From an uncultured Pseudomonadales bacterium (GTDB lineage: Bacteria; Pseudomonadota; Gammaproteobacteria; Pseudomonadales; Porticoccaceae), in NCBI GenBank assembly GCA_943788445.1, contig CALSQH010000003.1, forward strand, positions 868,001-932,000: 64,000 bases of DNA. Direction: 5' to 3'. Positions 44,244-54,241 of the stretch are shown piece after piece (the first letter of the stretch is position 1; each line of letters begins with the position of its first letter). The notes beneath the pieces are model-generated. The model was not told where the DNA came from. It ran no database searches and saw nothing but the letters and a program-made list of their open reading frames with translations. Position numbers and translations under genes: made by a program.

Positions 44244-47024
44244 ATGGAAAATATGGACACTAAAACACCGCTGGTTCTTGTTGATGGATCCTCCTACCTC
44301 TATCGCGCATTTCATGCGTTACCGCCATTAACAAATAGTAAAGGAAAGCCTACGGGCGCCGTAAAAGGCGTCATTAACATGATGCGGAGGTTACAAAAAG
44401 ACTATCCGCAGAGCACCTTGGTTGTCGTTTTTGATGCCAAAGGCAAAACCTTTCGCGACGATATTTACAGCGATTACAAGGCGCATCGGCCACCTATGCC
44501 AGATGACCTTCGCCTTCAAATAGAACCCATCCACAATATCATTAAGGCCATGGGCTTACCGATGTTGATTATTGATGGAGTAGAGGCAGATGATGTAATC
44601 GGAACGCTGGCAGTTCAGGCCACAGCGGCACAGCAGCCAGTGGTTATTTCTACTGGCGACAAAGATATAGCGCAACTGGTCAATGAACATATCACCCTGA
44701 TTAACACCATGAACAATTCAACCTTGGATAGGGCAGGGGTTATTGAAAAATTTGGAATACCGCCAGAATTAATTATTGATTACCTTGCGCTGCTGGGGGA
44801 TAAATCGGACAACATTCCAGGGGTGCCTGGCGTAGGTGAAAAAACTGCACTGGGGTTACTTCAAGGAATAGGGGGGCTAGATGATATCTATGCACGACTT
44901 GATGAGGTTGCGGGCCTAACATTCCGGGGCGCTAAAACCATGTCCCCCAAGCTTGAAGAGCATAAAGAACTCGCCTACCTCTCCTACCTGTTGGCCACCA
45001 TCAAAACCGATGTAGAAATGCCACTGCAAATTGGCGAGCTAAAAAACGCTCAACCAGATCAGGCTGAGCTGTTGAGTTTATTCCGCAACTTGGAATTTAA
45101 GTCTTGGGTTGAAGAGGCACAAACCACAGTATCTGAAAGTCCTGAGCCTGCTGAGCATAAAGCCGCGGCAGGGGCTGAAGAATCCCCGTCGTCAGGTGCT
45201 GTAAAGGAAGAGATAAACAAAGACTATCAAATTGTTTTAACCGAAGCAGAATTTAATCATTGGATCGAGAAGATAAAAAATGCCTCGCTAGTGGCTGTGG
45301 ATACAGAGACAACCAGTCTCGATTATATGCGCGCAGAAGTGGTTGGAATTTCACTGGCCGTGGCGCCGGGGCAAGCCGCATATATCCCTTTTGGACATGA
45401 TTATATGGGCGCCCCAGAGCAGTTGTCGCGTGATTTTGTGCTGGAAAATATCAAGCCCTATTTAGAAGACGCTAGCATCGCAAAAGTCGGTCAAAACCTT
45501 AAATATGATATGAGCGTGTTAGCTCAGCACGGCATTAATCTACAGGGCATCGCCTTTGATACTATGCTCGAATCCTATGTGCTCGACTCGGTGGCAACCC
45601 GTCATGATATGGATAGTCTGGCGCTGAAGTATCTCGATGAAGAGACGATTAAATTCGCCGATGTTGCCGGCAAAGGCGCGGCGCAAATTACCTTTAATCA
45701 GGTTGCGCTAGAGCAGGCGGGGCCCTATGCCGCAGAAGACGCGGATATAACGTTGCGTCTGCATAATACGCTCTGGTCACAGGTGTCCGCAGAGCCAGTA
45801 TTGGCTAAAGTATTCGAAGAAATAGAATTACCATTGATTCCTGTCTTGTCGCGTATAGAGCGCGCCGGCGCATTAGTGGATGGCACGCTTTTATTTCAGC
45901 AGAGCCAAGAATTATCCGAGCGGCTTGCAGAATTGGAGACTCAGGCCTGGGATCTTGCTGGCCAGCAATTTAATCTCGCATCGCCCAAACAGCTAGGCGA
46001 AATACTTTTCGAGAAACTCGAAATACCAGTGCTAAAGAAAACCGCCAAAGGCGCACCATCAACAAAAGAGGAAGTACTACAAGAGCTGGCGTTAGATTAT
46101 CCGCTGCCAAAAGTCATTTTGGAACACCGTGGTTTAGCCAAGCTCAAGTCGACCTATACCGATAAACTGCCAGTAATGATCAATCCGCAAACGGGTCGTA
46201 TTCACACCTCTTACCATCAGGCGGGAACCGCGACCGGACGGCTTTCATCGTCGGATCCCAACCTGCAAAATATTCCGATCCGAACTGCTGAAGGGCGCCG
46301 TGTACGCCAGGCCTTTATAGCCGGGCCGGGCTGTCTTTTGGTGGCTGCGGATTACTCGCAAGTTGAGCTGCGCATTATGGCGCACCTGTCAGAAGATCCG
46401 AGCCTATTAGAGGCCTTTAACGCCGGCCAGGATATTCACCGCGCTACGGCCGCAGAAGTCTTTGGTGTTGAGACAGACGCAGTAACCATTGAGCAGCGGC
46501 GCAGTGCTAAAGCGATTAACTTTGGCCTTATTTACGGTATGTCAGCTTTTGGCTTGGCGCGCCAGTTGGGCATTAATCGCAAACAGGCGGCAGAATATAT
46601 TGAACTCTATTTTTCTCGCTATCCCGGCGTGCAAAATTATATGAATAATATCCGCTACACCGCCGCCGAAAACGGCTATGTGGAAACCTTCTTTGGCCGA
46701 CGTCTCTACCTGCCTGAAATTAGTTCAAGAAATGGTATGCGCCGCCAAGCCGCAGAGCGCACCGCGATTAATGCCCCCATGCAGGGCACTGCCGCAGATA
46801 TTATTAAACGCGCGATGATCTCCGTGGACGAGTGGCTAGAGAGCAGTTCACTGCAGAGTCGCATGATTATGCAGGTACACGATGAACTCGTGCTAGAGGT
46901 GCCAGAGTCAGAGTTGGAGATAGTTAAGCGGGGATTGGTTGAGCGAATGGAATCCGCAGCCGAATTGCTAGTTCCTTTAGTAGTTGATGTGGGTGTAGGT
47001 GACAACTGGGATGAGGCACACTGA
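44244..47024 (+). CDS. polA: DNA polymerase I
   Basis: PolA replaces RNA primers and fills repair gaps. Likely start ATG 44244 ([20 protein letters not shown]); a GTG 36 bases earlier is less likely. Three domains: 5'-3' exonuclease (about 1-290, [30 protein letters not shown]), 3'-5' exonuclease (about 320-510) with [13 protein letters not shown] keeping the D-x-E pair, and polymerase (about 510-926) with [35 protein letters not shown] and [13 protein letters not shown]. All catalytic acids are present. Neighbour engB and the small RNA between are conserved. Confidence 0.97.
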   Translation: MENMDTKTPLVLVDGSSYLYRAFHALPPLTNSKGKPTGAVKGVINMMRRLQKDYPQSTLVVVFDAKGKTFRDDIYSDYKAHRPPMPDDLRLQIEPIHNIIKAMGLPMLIIDGVEADDVIGTLAVQATAAQQPVVISTGDKDIAQLVNEHITLINTMNNSTLDRAGVIEKFGIPPELIIDYLALLGDKSDNIPGVPGVGEKTALGLLQGIGGLDDIYARLDEVAGLTFRGAKTMSPKLEEHKELAYLSYLLATIKTDVEMPLQIGELKNAQPDQAELLSLFRNLEFKSWVEEAQTTVSESPEPAEHKAAAGAEESPSSGAVKEEINKDYQIVLTEAEFNHWIEKIKNASLVAVDTETTSLDYMRAEVVGISLAVAPGQAAYIPFGHDYMGAPEQLSRDFVLENIKPYLEDASIAKVGQNLKYDMSVLAQHGINLQGIAFDTMLESYVLDSVATRHDMDSLALKYLDEETIKFADVAGKGAAQITFNQVALEQAGPYAAEDADITLRLHNTLWSQVSAEPVLAKVFEEIELPLIPVLSRIERAGALVDGTLLFQQSQELSERLAELETQAWDLAGQQFNLASPKQLGEILFEKLEIPVLKKTAKGAPSTKEEVLQELALDYPLPKVILEHRGLAKLKSTYTDKLPVMINPQTGRIHTSYHQAGTATGRLSSSDPNLQNIPIRTAEGRRVRQAFIAGPGCLLVAADYSQVELRIMAHLSEDPSLLEAFNAGQDIHRATAAEVFGVETDAVTIEQRRSAKAINFGLIYGMSAFGLARQLGINRKQAAEYIELYFSRYPGVQNYMNNIRYTAAENGYVETFFGRRLYLPEISSRNGMRRQAAERTAINAPMQGTAADIIKRAMISVDEWLESSSLQSRMIMQVHDELVLEVPESELEIVKRGLVERMESAAELLVPLVVDVGVGDNWDEAH

Positions 47025-47035
47025 TTAGTTATTAA

Positions 47036-47068
47036 TACCATGAGCTCTAATGAGTCGAGCCCATGGTA
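47036..47068 (+). other. Stem-loop after polA
   Basis: TACCATG and CATGGTA pair as outer arms, GCTC and GAGC as inner arms, around a nine-base loop. No T-tract follows, so it is a weak terminator or an mRNA-stabilising hairpin between convergent polA and the next gene. Confidence 0.4.
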
Positions 47069-47115
47069 CTGTTCTGCACTTAATAAAAAGTCAGATTAAG
47101 TGCCGTAGTTCAAGA

Positions 47116-47784
47116 TTACGCCGAGACGATTTTAGCTTTGCGTTTTCTTAAACCTATCAGGCCCATGAGACCAGAGCCAAACAACCAAGCGGCGGCCGGA
47201 AGGGGAACTTCGCCAATATCCGTATTGTCGCCAATCCGATCCGATAGCAAGGCAAAGTCAAAGCCATAAAAATCACTAGAGCCATTTCTATCAATCGCCA
47301 CAGTTAATGAGCCAAGGCTATTAATTGAGTCGATAACGTTTTGTGCCAAATCGAAGAAACGAATCTTAGTCGTTGGAAAGCCATCGCTAAATGACCAGTT
47401 TTGAACTATGCCGTTATAAGTCGTACTAACCGAACCAAAGGTAGAGGCTTGGAAGTCGGCCATATCAAACCACATGCTGCCTTCAGTCCAGCCATTGCCA
47501 AGACCAGTAAACTCAAATGTAGCCACATCGCCAGACTGTGGTCCGTAAATGCCGTGAGTCGTACTGTAAGTGTCGGTGTATTGAGCGCCATTGGTCGCTG
47601 CAATTTCAGCAGCACTACGACCATCGTAACCGGCAGTAAAGCCATTGAAGGGGTGATTGGCATTATCTGGAATGGCGGAACCATATCCATCGTTATCACC
47701 AATCATCCATGTGGTTGCCGAAACTGGAATTGCCGCAACGGCAAGTAAACTAGCTAGGCATAGGGGTATTGTTTTCCTTTTCAT
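47116..47784 (-). CDS. Exported protein with VPLPA-type C-terminal sorting signal
   Basis: The 222-residue protein has a Sec signal (MKRKTIPLCLASLLAVAAIP, cleavage near VSATTW) and the C-terminal VPLPAAAWLFGSGLMGLIGL followed by RKRKAK, the motif-helix-basic pattern of PEP-CTERM/VPLPA-CTERM sorting signals processed by exosortases. The central part is Gly-, Thr- and aromatic-rich, like secreted beta-sandwich proteins. No exosortase gene is in the window. Function unknown; export and sorting are inferred from the two ends. Confidence 0.8.
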   Translation of the reverse strand: MKRKTIPLCLASLLAVAAIPVSATTWMIGDNDGYGSAIPDNANHPFNGFTAGYDGRSAAEIAATNGAQYTDTYSTTHGIYGPQSGDVATFEFTGLGNGWTEGSMWFDMADFQASTFGSVSTTYNGIVQNWSFSDGFPTTKIRFFDLAQNVIDSINSLGSLTVAIDRNGSSDFYGFDFALLSDRIGDNTDIGEVPLPAAAWLFGSGLMGLIGLRKRKAKIVSA

Positions 47785-48267
47785 ATCAACTTCTCCACGT
47801 CCTTGTTGGAAAGAGCGCCAAACGCCGGACGAATAAACACCTAGCGCTCAGTGAAACGATTTGGAAATGCACAGAAACGGATGTTACAAGTTGCAATATG
47901 GGAGGGGACTTTGTAGCTAAGTGAATGCTACGGAATACATGCGCTAGTTGTCTAGTCGGTGGTTTTAGCGATGTAATTATTATCCAATCCATGGATTGCT
48001 TTAGCCTGTGCATCATGCAAATAGCGTTAAACCATCCTAAATGTAGGTGCAGAATCAGTTTTAAGCAAGGTAAATATTGCCCGTGGTGGGCTGCTAATTT
48101 TGATACTTATCAGCTAGATAAGAAAGAAGCGCTTTAATCAATGTATAAGTATCCCGCAGTAACAGGTCGAATGCCTCAATCACAGGAAAAGCTTTTAATA
48201 ATGCGAATATGTGGCGGCACTAGCCCGCAAGGTTTAAATCTTTTTTCATTTTTTTACAATTATTTTT
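47785..48267. other. Gene-free stretch between the VPLPA protein and the small RNA
   Basis: About 480 bases. AT-rich near 48100-48267. No convincing coding frame; it should hold the minus-strand promoter of the VPLPA gene, which I cannot place. Confidence 0.4.
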
Positions 48268-48294
48268 GAACTATCTGATTTGAGCCTGTCTTAC
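48268..48294 (+). promoter_or_regulatory. Candidate sigma-E/AlgU-type promoter of the small RNA
   Basis: GAACTA (48268-48273) and TCTTAC (48289-48294), 15 bases apart, resemble the extracytoplasmic-stress sigma factor promoter (GAACTT-N15/16-TCTGA). The Pseudomonas sRNA ErsA from the same locus is known to use AlgU. The match here is partial. Confidence 0.45.
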
Positions 48295-48299
48295 TAAAG

Positions 48300-48403
48300 G
48301 CAAGACATAATTGCTTACTCTCCCCCAAACTAAGCAAACTGCAAGGCTTAACTCCCAAGCAAAGCAACGCACACCCCGATCCATCTTGGATCGGGGTTTT
48401 TTT
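48300..48403 (+). ncRNA. Predicted ErsA/Spot 42-like small RNA
   Basis: The polA-engB gap is the site of Spot 42 (spf) in enteric bacteria and ErsA in Pseudomonas. Here about 104 bases run from just after the candidate promoter to a strong terminator. The body is rich in A and C with unpaired-looking CTCCCCC (48318-48325 region) and AACTCCC, resembling the C-rich seed of ErsA and Hfq-binding RNAs. No coding frame fits. The identification rests on position, promoter, terminator and composition, not on an alignment. Confidence 0.6.
48374..48403 (+). terminator. Terminator of the predicted small RNA
   Basis: A 10-base perfect stem CCCCGATCCA / TGGATCGGGG with loop TCT followed by seven T. No A-tract on the other side, so it acts on the plus strand; engB is convergent, ending at 48422. 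Confidence 0.92.
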
Positions 48404-48421
48404 ATGTTTGGATTTGAGGTG

Positions 48422-49072
48422 TTACGTGTTAGCTGGATCGCTAGAGGGATCGACAAAATCTGCGCTAAACCAGTGACCTAAGACCGACTCAAGTTCTGGC
48501 AGCCCCTGCTTTTTTAGGGAAGAAAAAGTTTGCGCGCTGAGTAGGGTACAGCCGGGATCCATCTCCCGCAGATGTTTCTCGACCATCAGCAATGCGCTCT
48601 GAGCTGGGCCGCGCTTAAGCTTGTCTGACTTGGTTAGAAGGATATGCACGGGCAATCCAGCCTGTGCCGCCCAGTTGAGCATCTGCAGATCAAAATCCTG
48701 AAGAGGGTGGCGAATATCCATTAGCAGTACTAGGCCTGCAAGGCTTTGACGCATCTGCAAATATTCGGCCAGATGTTTATCCCACTCTCGCTTCATGGCA
48801 ATGGGGACTTTTGCATAACCATAGCCCGGAAGATCAACCAGACGCTTACCGCCATCCAGTCCAAAGAAATTTATCAGCTGTGTCCGCCCCGGTGTTTTAC
48901 TAATTCTGGCAAGGCCTTTGATACGTGTGAGCGTATTTATGGCGCTGGATTTACCGGCATTTGAGCGGCCGGCAAAAGCAATTTCGCAACCGCTATCGGC
49001 GGGGCATTGCTTGAGAGAGGGCGCGCTGGTCAAAAATGATACGCGCTTATAATCAATATGAGTTGAATCCAT
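48422..49072 (-). CDS. engB: Ribosome biogenesis GTP-binding protein EngB/YsxC/YihA
   Basis: The 216-residue essential GTPase acts in large-subunit assembly. G1 [15 protein letters not shown] (about residue 36), G2 [12 protein letters not shown]3 [11 protein letters not shown] (about 85), G4 [11 protein letters not shown] (about 150). Starts [20 protein letters not shown]. Convergent with the small RNA and divergent from cytochrome c4, the same order as in Pseudomonas. Confidence 0.95.
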   Translation of the reverse strand: MDSTHIDYKRVSFLTSAPSLKQCPADSGCEIAFAGRSNAGKSSAINTLTRIKGLARISKTPGRTQLINFFGLDGGKRLVDLPGYGYAKVPIAMKREWDKHLAEYLQMRQSLAGLVLLMDIRHPLQDFDLQMLNWAAQAGLPVHILLTKSDKLKRGPAQSALLMVEKHLREMDPGCTLLSAQTFSSLKKQGLPELESVLGHWFSADFVDPSSDPANT

Positions 49073-49118
49073 GGCTAAAGGGTCATTTTCTCGCTGTAAG
49101 AAGTGCTACTTATTAGTA

Positions 49119-49124
49119 TATAAT
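49119..49124 (+). promoter_or_regulatory. Candidate -10 element upstream of cytochrome c4
   Basis: A perfect TATAAT about 100 bases before the start of the cytochrome c4 gene, in the engB-divergent region. The -35 is poor. Confidence 0.35.
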
Positions 49125-49225
49125 GCGCCGGCTTTAGCCGACGTGGCTAATGTTAATGGCTCCAGCATACCAGTTGGAGTTCATTTATAAGTTCTATTCT
49201 AGCGGATTGCACGAGTTGATTAACC

Positions 49226-49864
49226 ATGAAAAAAAGCTTTTTTAGTATTATTTGTCTGATGGCTGCACTTACAGCGAATCAGGCGTTGGCATCTGGTGAT
49301 GCCGTAGCGGGAGAATCGAAGGTAGCTGTATGTGCCGGTTGTCACGGCAGTGACGGCAATAGCATGGTTGCTTCATTCCCTAAACTTGCCGGATTGGGCG
49401 AAAACTATTTAGTTCGCCAGCTGCGTAATATAAAGTCTGGCGAGCGCGCGATTGTAGAGATGACCGGTCTTCTAGATGCATCTTCAGACCAAGATCTGCA
49501 AGATATGGCGGCGTATTACAATGGCCAACAGCGTCAGGTATCTGGTGCTCAAGAGATTACTCTAATTGGTTACAGTGATCCCGACGAGGCATTACAGCTC
49601 GGTGAAAATATCTACCGTGCTGGAAATCTTAAAACTGAAGTTTCAGCCTGTACTGGCTGTCACTCACCCGCCGGTAACGGCAATGACCCGGCAGGCTATC
49701 CAGCGCTGGGCGGTCAGCATGCCGACTATATCGAAAGTCAGCTGTTGAAATACCGCAGTGGTGAACGCGCCAGTGGTAATGCAAAAATTATGCAGGGTGT
49801 TGCTGAGCGTTTAAGTAACAAAGAAATTAAGGCAGTGGCCAACTTTATTTCGGGCCTAAACTAA
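49226..49864 (+). CDS. Dihaem cytochrome c4
   Basis: The 212-residue periplasmic electron carrier has a signal peptide (residues 1-22, ending NQALA) and two class I cytochrome domains. First haem site CAGCHGSDGNSMVASFPKLA near residue 37, second CTGCHSPAGNGNDPAGYPAL near residue 139. Cytochrome c4 hands electrons to cbb3 or other oxidases; it could serve the caa3-like oxidase encoded 12 kb upstream. engB-cc4-dsbA is a known Pseudomonas order. Confidence 0.95.
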   Translation: MKKSFFSIICLMAALTANQALASGDAVAGESKVAVCAGCHGSDGNSMVASFPKLAGLGENYLVRQLRNIKSGERAIVEMTGLLDASSDQDLQDMAAYYNGQQRQVSGAQEITLIGYSDPDEALQLGENIYRAGNLKTEVSACTGCHSPAGNGNDPAGYPALGGQHADYIESQLLKYRSGERASGNAKIMQGVAERLSNKEIKAVANFISGLN

Positions 49865-49956
49865 CCCTTAATTAAAATGTTGATGGAGTAGGGCTAAGAG
49901 ATTAGTCCTGCCTATTCTTACAAATGGTTTTTAAAATGGTTGTACAGGAGTTTCCT

Positions 49957-50607
49957 ATGTTGCGTAGTATTTATAGATATTTCTTTTTGCTGCTTTTGCT
50001 ACCGGCCTCATTGGGCTGTGCTGATGGTGAGCAGTATAAGGCTGGTGTGCACTACGAAGTTTTGCCACAAGTTATCAGAACGGCGAACCCGGATAAAATC
50101 GAAATTAATGAGATTTTTGCCTATACCTGCGGTCATTGCTATAACTTTGAAGCGGTTCTACATCCTTGGGCAGAGGCTCTGGGCGACGACGTCGACATGC
50201 AGCGCACTCCAGCGGTTTGGCGGCCAGAGATGGAAGTTTATGCTCGCGCCTACTACAGCGGGTTAGCACTCAAGGTTTTAGATAAGGTGCACAAGCCGAT
50301 TTTTGAAGCTATTCATGTCAGGAAAGAAGCGGTTCATACCGAGCAGGATGTGGCCAAGATTTTTGTTGCAGCAGGCATCGACAGCGTTAAGTTTTCTCAG
50401 GTCTTTAACTCTTTTGGTATGACCAGCATGGTCAATCAGGGCAAGGCCAGAATGCGTGGTTACCGCACTCAGGGCACACCTGAAATGGTTGTAAACGGCA
50501 AATACAGAATCAGCAGCAGAATGACCGGCGGTTTTGATGGAATGCTTAAAGTTGCAGATTTTCTGATTGCAAAAGAACGCGCGGCCAAGGCTAAAGTTGC
50601 TAAATAA
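49957..50607 (+). CDS. dsbA: Thiol:disulfide interchange protein DsbA
   Basis: DsbA inserts disulfides in periplasmic proteins. I chose the ATG at 49957 (MLRSIYRYFFLLLLLPASLG) because AGGAG precedes it and the signal peptide starts there; upstream ATG/GTG codons add charged residues. The active site is FAYTCGHCYNFEAVL (CGHC, where E. coli has CPHC) near residue 54, with the helical insertion and the cis-Pro loop GTPEMVVNGKYRI near residue 177. 216 residues. Confidence 0.93.
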   Translation: MLRSIYRYFFLLLLLPASLGCADGEQYKAGVHYEVLPQVIRTANPDKIEINEIFAYTCGHCYNFEAVLHPWAEALGDDVDMQRTPAVWRPEMEVYARAYYSGLALKVLDKVHKPIFEAIHVRKEAVHTEQDVAKIFVAAGIDSVKFSQVFNSFGMTSMVNQGKARMRGYRTQGTPEMVVNGKYRISSRMTGGFDGMLKVADFLIAKERAAKAKVAK

Positions 50608-50721
50608 AACAACAAATTCCCAATAAATTTAGAGTCAAACTTGCAGCCCTTTCCATTGATGGGGGCTGCAACAGTCACCCTTATTTAAAAACGTTATTTT
50701 AAAAGAAGTAATCAGAAAAAT

Positions 50722-51837
50722 ATGAAACCGACGATCAAACCGAATAACCCTAATTTTTCTTCAGGCCCCTGCTCCAAACGTCCTGGCTATGATGTAAATA
50801 ATCTCGATATTGCAACACTGGGTCGCTCGCATCGCTCAAGCCTGGGAAAGGCTGCGTTGGGTCGGGCATGTACTGACACCGCTGAAATTCTTGGGCTTCC
50901 AGAAGGCTACCGAGTTGGCGTAGTTCCCGCATCAGATACTGGCGCTGTGGAAATGATTATGTGGTCAGCGCTCGGCGAGCGACCGGTTGATATATTTGCT
51001 TGGGAATCATTTGGTAGCGGCTGGCTTACCGATGCTGTTAAGCAGCTCAAACTCGACAACCTGAATAGTTATACCGCCGATTACGGCAAATTACCCGACC
51101 TCAGTCAGGCCAATCCGGATAACGATATAGTGTTTACTTGGAATGGCACCACGGCAGGCGTAAAGGTAGAGAATGCAGACTGGATTAGCGACGATCGCAC
51201 AGGACTGACTATCTGTGACGCAACATCCGCAGTATTTGCCATGCAGATGCCTTGGGAAAAACTCGACGTTGTAACTTTCAGCTGGCAGAAAGTCCTTGGC
51301 GGTGAAGGCGCTCACGGTATGTTGATTCTGAGCCCAAGAGCGGTTGAGCGTCTTGAAAGCTATACCCCGGCTTGGCCGTTACCGAAAATTTTCCGCATGA
51401 CCAAAGGTGGAAAATTGATCGAAGGTATCTTCCGCGGCGAGACGATTAATACACCGTCAATGCTCTGTGTTGCCGACTATCTTGATGCTCTTGATTGGGT
51501 TCGCTCAATCGGTGGATTGCCAGCGGCGATTGCCAAATCAGAATCGAACCTTGATGTTATAAAGGGATATGTCGCCACGCGTGACTGGGCGCACTTTTTA
51601 GCCGAGGTTCCCGAACAGATTTCCAATACCAGCGTTTGTTTGACCCTTGATCTCGACGCAGATCAGGTTAAGCAAATTGTTAAGCTGTTGAACGCTGAAG
51701 GCGTTGCCTACGATATCGGTGCCTACCGCGATGCTCCGGCCGGATTGCGAATCTGGTGTGGCGCTACGGTTGAAAAAACTGATCTTGAAACACTGCTGCC
51801 CTGGTTGGATTGGGCGTATGAACAAGTGTCTCTATAA
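50722..51837 (+). CDS. serC: Phosphoserine aminotransferase, alphaproteobacterial/archaeal type
   Basis: SerC transaminates 3-phosphohydroxypyruvate to phosphoserine. This 371-residue protein starts [20 protein letters not shown] and belongs to the longer subgroup seen in Alphaproteobacteria and Methanosarcina rather than the E. coli type. [31 protein letters not shown] and the PLP-lysine region [20 protein letters not shown] are present. It lies directly before serA (46 bases), giving a serC-serA serine operon. Confidence 0.93.
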   Translation: MKPTIKPNNPNFSSGPCSKRPGYDVNNLDIATLGRSHRSSLGKAALGRACTDTAEILGLPEGYRVGVVPASDTGAVEMIMWSALGERPVDIFAWESFGSGWLTDAVKQLKLDNLNSYTADYGKLPDLSQANPDNDIVFTWNGTTAGVKVENADWISDDRTGLTICDATSAVFAMQMPWEKLDVVTFSWQKVLGGEGAHGMLILSPRAVERLESYTPAWPLPKIFRMTKGGKLIEGIFRGETINTPSMLCVADYLDALDWVRSIGGLPAAIAKSESNLDVIKGYVATRDWAHFLAEVPEQISNTSVCLTLDLDADQVKQIVKLLNAEGVAYDIGAYRDAPAGLRIWCGATVEKTDLETLLPWLDWAYEQVSL

Positions 51838-51883
51838 AACTAATTGAAAAAACACAAGAACGTAAAGTGAGAAGAAAACAGCT

Positions 51884-53053
51884 ATGTATAAAATCCGTAC
51901 TTATAATGCAATCTCATCAAAAGGTCTCGAGCGCTTCCCCACTGATACCTATCAGGTGTCTAGCGAATGCGCTGATCCAGTAGGCGTGTTGTTGCGCAGC
52001 CAAAAGTTGCACAATGAAGTTATGCCGGAATCCGTTGTTGCCGTCGCCCGTGCTGGTGCTGGTACCAACAATATTCCAACGGCTGATTTCACCGAGCAGG
52101 GCATTGTCGTGTTTAACACGCCTGGCGCCAACGCCAACGCAGTAAAAGAATTAATCGTCGCATCACTGTTGATGGGTTCACGAGATATCTATGGTGGCAT
52201 GAACTATGTTCAGAGTCTCACCGACATCACTGATTCTTCAGAAATGGGCCAGTTGCTGGAAAAAGAGAAAAAGCGTTTTGCTGGCGGTGAAGTACAGGGC
52301 AAAACTCTGGGTGTTATCGGCTTAGGTGCTATTGGATCGATGATCGCTAATCTAGCGCTAGAGCTAGGCATGAATGTGGTGGGTTACGATCCAGCGATCT
52401 CAGTCGAAGCAGCTTGGCAGTTATCCAGTAATGTTGAGCGCATGGATAGCATTGAAGCGCTACTGGCTCGCTCAGACTTTATCACGCTGCATGTTCCTGC
52501 AATCCCAGCTACCAAGCACCTGATTAACACCAAGACTCTTTCAATTATGAAAAACACGGCGAAGATTCTTAACTTTGCCCGTGAAGAAATTGTTAGTTCA
52601 GCGGATGTAGTTGAAGCGTTAGATAAGGGTGAGATCGGTGGTTATATCACTGACTTCCCAGCACCTGAATTACTCGGCCGCAGCGATGTGCTGTTGATGC
52701 CGCATATCGGTGCCAGCACTGCAGAAGCGGAAGAAAACTGTGCGGTAATGGCCGCCAACCAGTTGATGGATTTTCTTGAGAACGGCAATATCCGCAATTC
52801 GGTTAACTATCCGCAGATCAAGATGGCCCGCAACGGTGGAACGCGCATTACCTTCTCTAATAAGAATGTACCCAAAGTTTTGGGTAATGTATTGGCGGTA
52901 TTAGCTGACAGTGAATTGAATGTGGTCGATATGGTCAATAAGAGTCGCGATGAAATTGCTTACAATATTATTGATATTGAAGGTGATTTTGATCACAGCC
53001 TGCAGGAAAAACTTGCAGCGGTTGAGGGTGTTGTCCACGTTCGCATCATCTAA
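51884..53053 (+). CDS. serA: D-3-phosphoglycerate dehydrogenase
   Basis: SerA starts serine synthesis by oxidising 3-phosphoglycerate. The 389-residue protein has the NAD motif LGVIGLGAIGSMIANLALEL (about residue 141), the catalytic regions VARAGAGTNNIPTADF and LLMPHIGASTAEAEENCAVM, and a C-terminal ACT domain (from about residue 320, VLADSELNVVDMVNKSRDEI) that usually binds serine as feedback inhibitor. It is followed by a clear terminator. Confidence 0.94.
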   Translation: MYKIRTYNAISSKGLERFPTDTYQVSSECADPVGVLLRSQKLHNEVMPESVVAVARAGAGTNNIPTADFTEQGIVVFNTPGANANAVKELIVASLLMGSRDIYGGMNYVQSLTDITDSSEMGQLLEKEKKRFAGGEVQGKTLGVIGLGAIGSMIANLALELGMNVVGYDPAISVEAAWQLSSNVERMDSIEALLARSDFITLHVPAIPATKHLINTKTLSIMKNTAKILNFAREEIVSSADVVEALDKGEIGGYITDFPAPELLGRSDVLLMPHIGASTAEAEENCAVMAANQLMDFLENGNIRNSVNYPQIKMARNGGTRITFSNKNVPKVLGNVLAVLADSELNVVDMVNKSRDEIAYNIIDIEGDFDHSLQEKLAAVEGVVHVRII

Positions 53054-53076
53054 TTCAGTCATGCTGAATTGAAAAA

Positions 53077-53098
53077 AGCGCCTTCGGGCGCTTTTTTT
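53077..53098 (+). terminator. Rho-independent terminator after serA
   Basis: Stem AGCGCC / GGCGCT with a stable TTCG loop, followed by six or more T and preceded by six A. Can serve both serA and the convergent AraC-type gene. Confidence 0.93.
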
Positions 53099-53109
53099 AT
53101 AGGCCCATT

Positions 53110-54117
53110 TTAATTCTCTAGCTTCCTCGCGTCGGCAGAAAATAACTTCGCACGCACAGTGCGTCGATATTCCTTAGGACTATTGCCCGACCAATGCTTA
53201 AACCGAGATGAAAACCAGCTGGCATCCTTATAGCCACTGTAGTTGGCAATCTCCAGAATCGACAGATCAGTATTTTTTAGCAGATCGCAGGCAAAGGTCA
53301 TGCGCACCTCGGTTAAATAATCCCCGGGTGTCTTTCCCACCGCCGCCATAAAGCGCCGGTTAAAGGTGCGGGTTGTCATACCAAACTGTGCGGCCAAACT
53401 CGGTACTGAAAGCTGTTTGCTGTGATTATCCTGAACCCACATCTGGGCCTGCACAATCGTCTCGTCGCTGTGCCTATTAACCTGCTGGTCGCTAAGGCTG
53501 ATCGGATCGGCCAAATTGCGAATCTCATGGAAAAAGTTTCGCTGCGCCTGACGTGCAATAACCCGCCCAAAAATACGCTCCACCTGATGCATGATTAGCT
53601 CCGCCATCGCATTAATACTCGCAGCACAGTAGATATTTCCCGCCTGAGTGGTGAAATGCTGACGCGCCAATTTGATCTTTGGGTAGGCGCGCTGCAACTG
53701 GTCGAAATAATGCCAGTGGGTGGTTGCCGGTTTATCATCCAAAAGCCCCGCCTCAGCTAAAAAGCAGACCCCGGTGCCTACGGCGGTGAAATTACAGTTG
53801 TACTGATGCTGCTCTTGTAGCCAGGGAATATAAGCCGCATGCTTTTGCACGGCAGGACGAGGATTGCGCCACAGGGCGGGAATATGGATAAGGTCGCTGA
53901 CAAAATCATCGTCGATAGAGTGAGTTGGATAGAGTTCAAATCCCGACGATGTTTGAACTGGCAAACCATCGGCACTTACTCGGCGAATAATCAGTTCACC
54001 TTGCTGCTGTTTTGTGGCGCGGGCCATGGATTCTGCAAATTGAAAAATCTCAGCAGCCAGAGTGCTGCTGGATACAAGCATGTTGTCACAGAGTAAAAGA
54101 GTCAGGTTAAAAGCCAT
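53110..54117 (-). CDS. AraC-family regulator with DJ-1/PfpI-like N-terminal domain
   Basis: The 335-residue regulator is of the GlxA/FtrA type. An N-terminal amidase-like domain (FNLLTLLCDNM region to about residue 190, with GTGVCFLAEAGLLDDKPATT at the nucleophile-elbow position and Cys near residue 110) is followed by two AraC helix-turn-helices at the C-terminus (SVPSLAAQFGMTTRTFNRRF and ILEIANYSGYKDASWFSSRF). Such proteins sense small nitrogen compounds (e.g. betaine, arginine) or stress. It is divergent from fabY. The signal it senses is unknown. Confidence 0.88.
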   Translation of the reverse strand: MAFNLTLLLCDNMLVSSSTLAAEIFQFAESMARATKQQQGELIIRRVSADGLPVQTSSGFELYPTHSIDDDFVSDLIHIPALWRNPRPAVQKHAAYIPWLQEQHQYNCNFTAVGTGVCFLAEAGLLDDKPATTHWHYFDQLQRAYPKIKLARQHFTTQAGNIYCAASINAMAELIMHQVERIFGRVIARQAQRNFFHEIRNLADPISLSDQQVNRHSDETIVQAQMWVQDNHSKQLSVPSLAAQFGMTTRTFNRRFMAAVGKTPGDYLTEVRMTFACDLLKNTDLSILEIANYSGYKDASWFSSRFKHWSGNSPKEYRRTVRAKLFSADARKLEN

Positions 54118-54241
54118 AATGTCCTAAATGTACCATATAATGGCTAAATAACAATCATAAGTGGCTTAAAAGTCAAAGAGATAAGGGTTTTTCAACCCTA
54201 CACTAGAGTTATACAAATTATATCCACTCAAGGGACAAACT

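Noticed and set aside
47036..47068. Rho-independent terminator of polA
   Set aside because: The stem is good but there is no T-tract on either side, so I list it only as a stem-loop.
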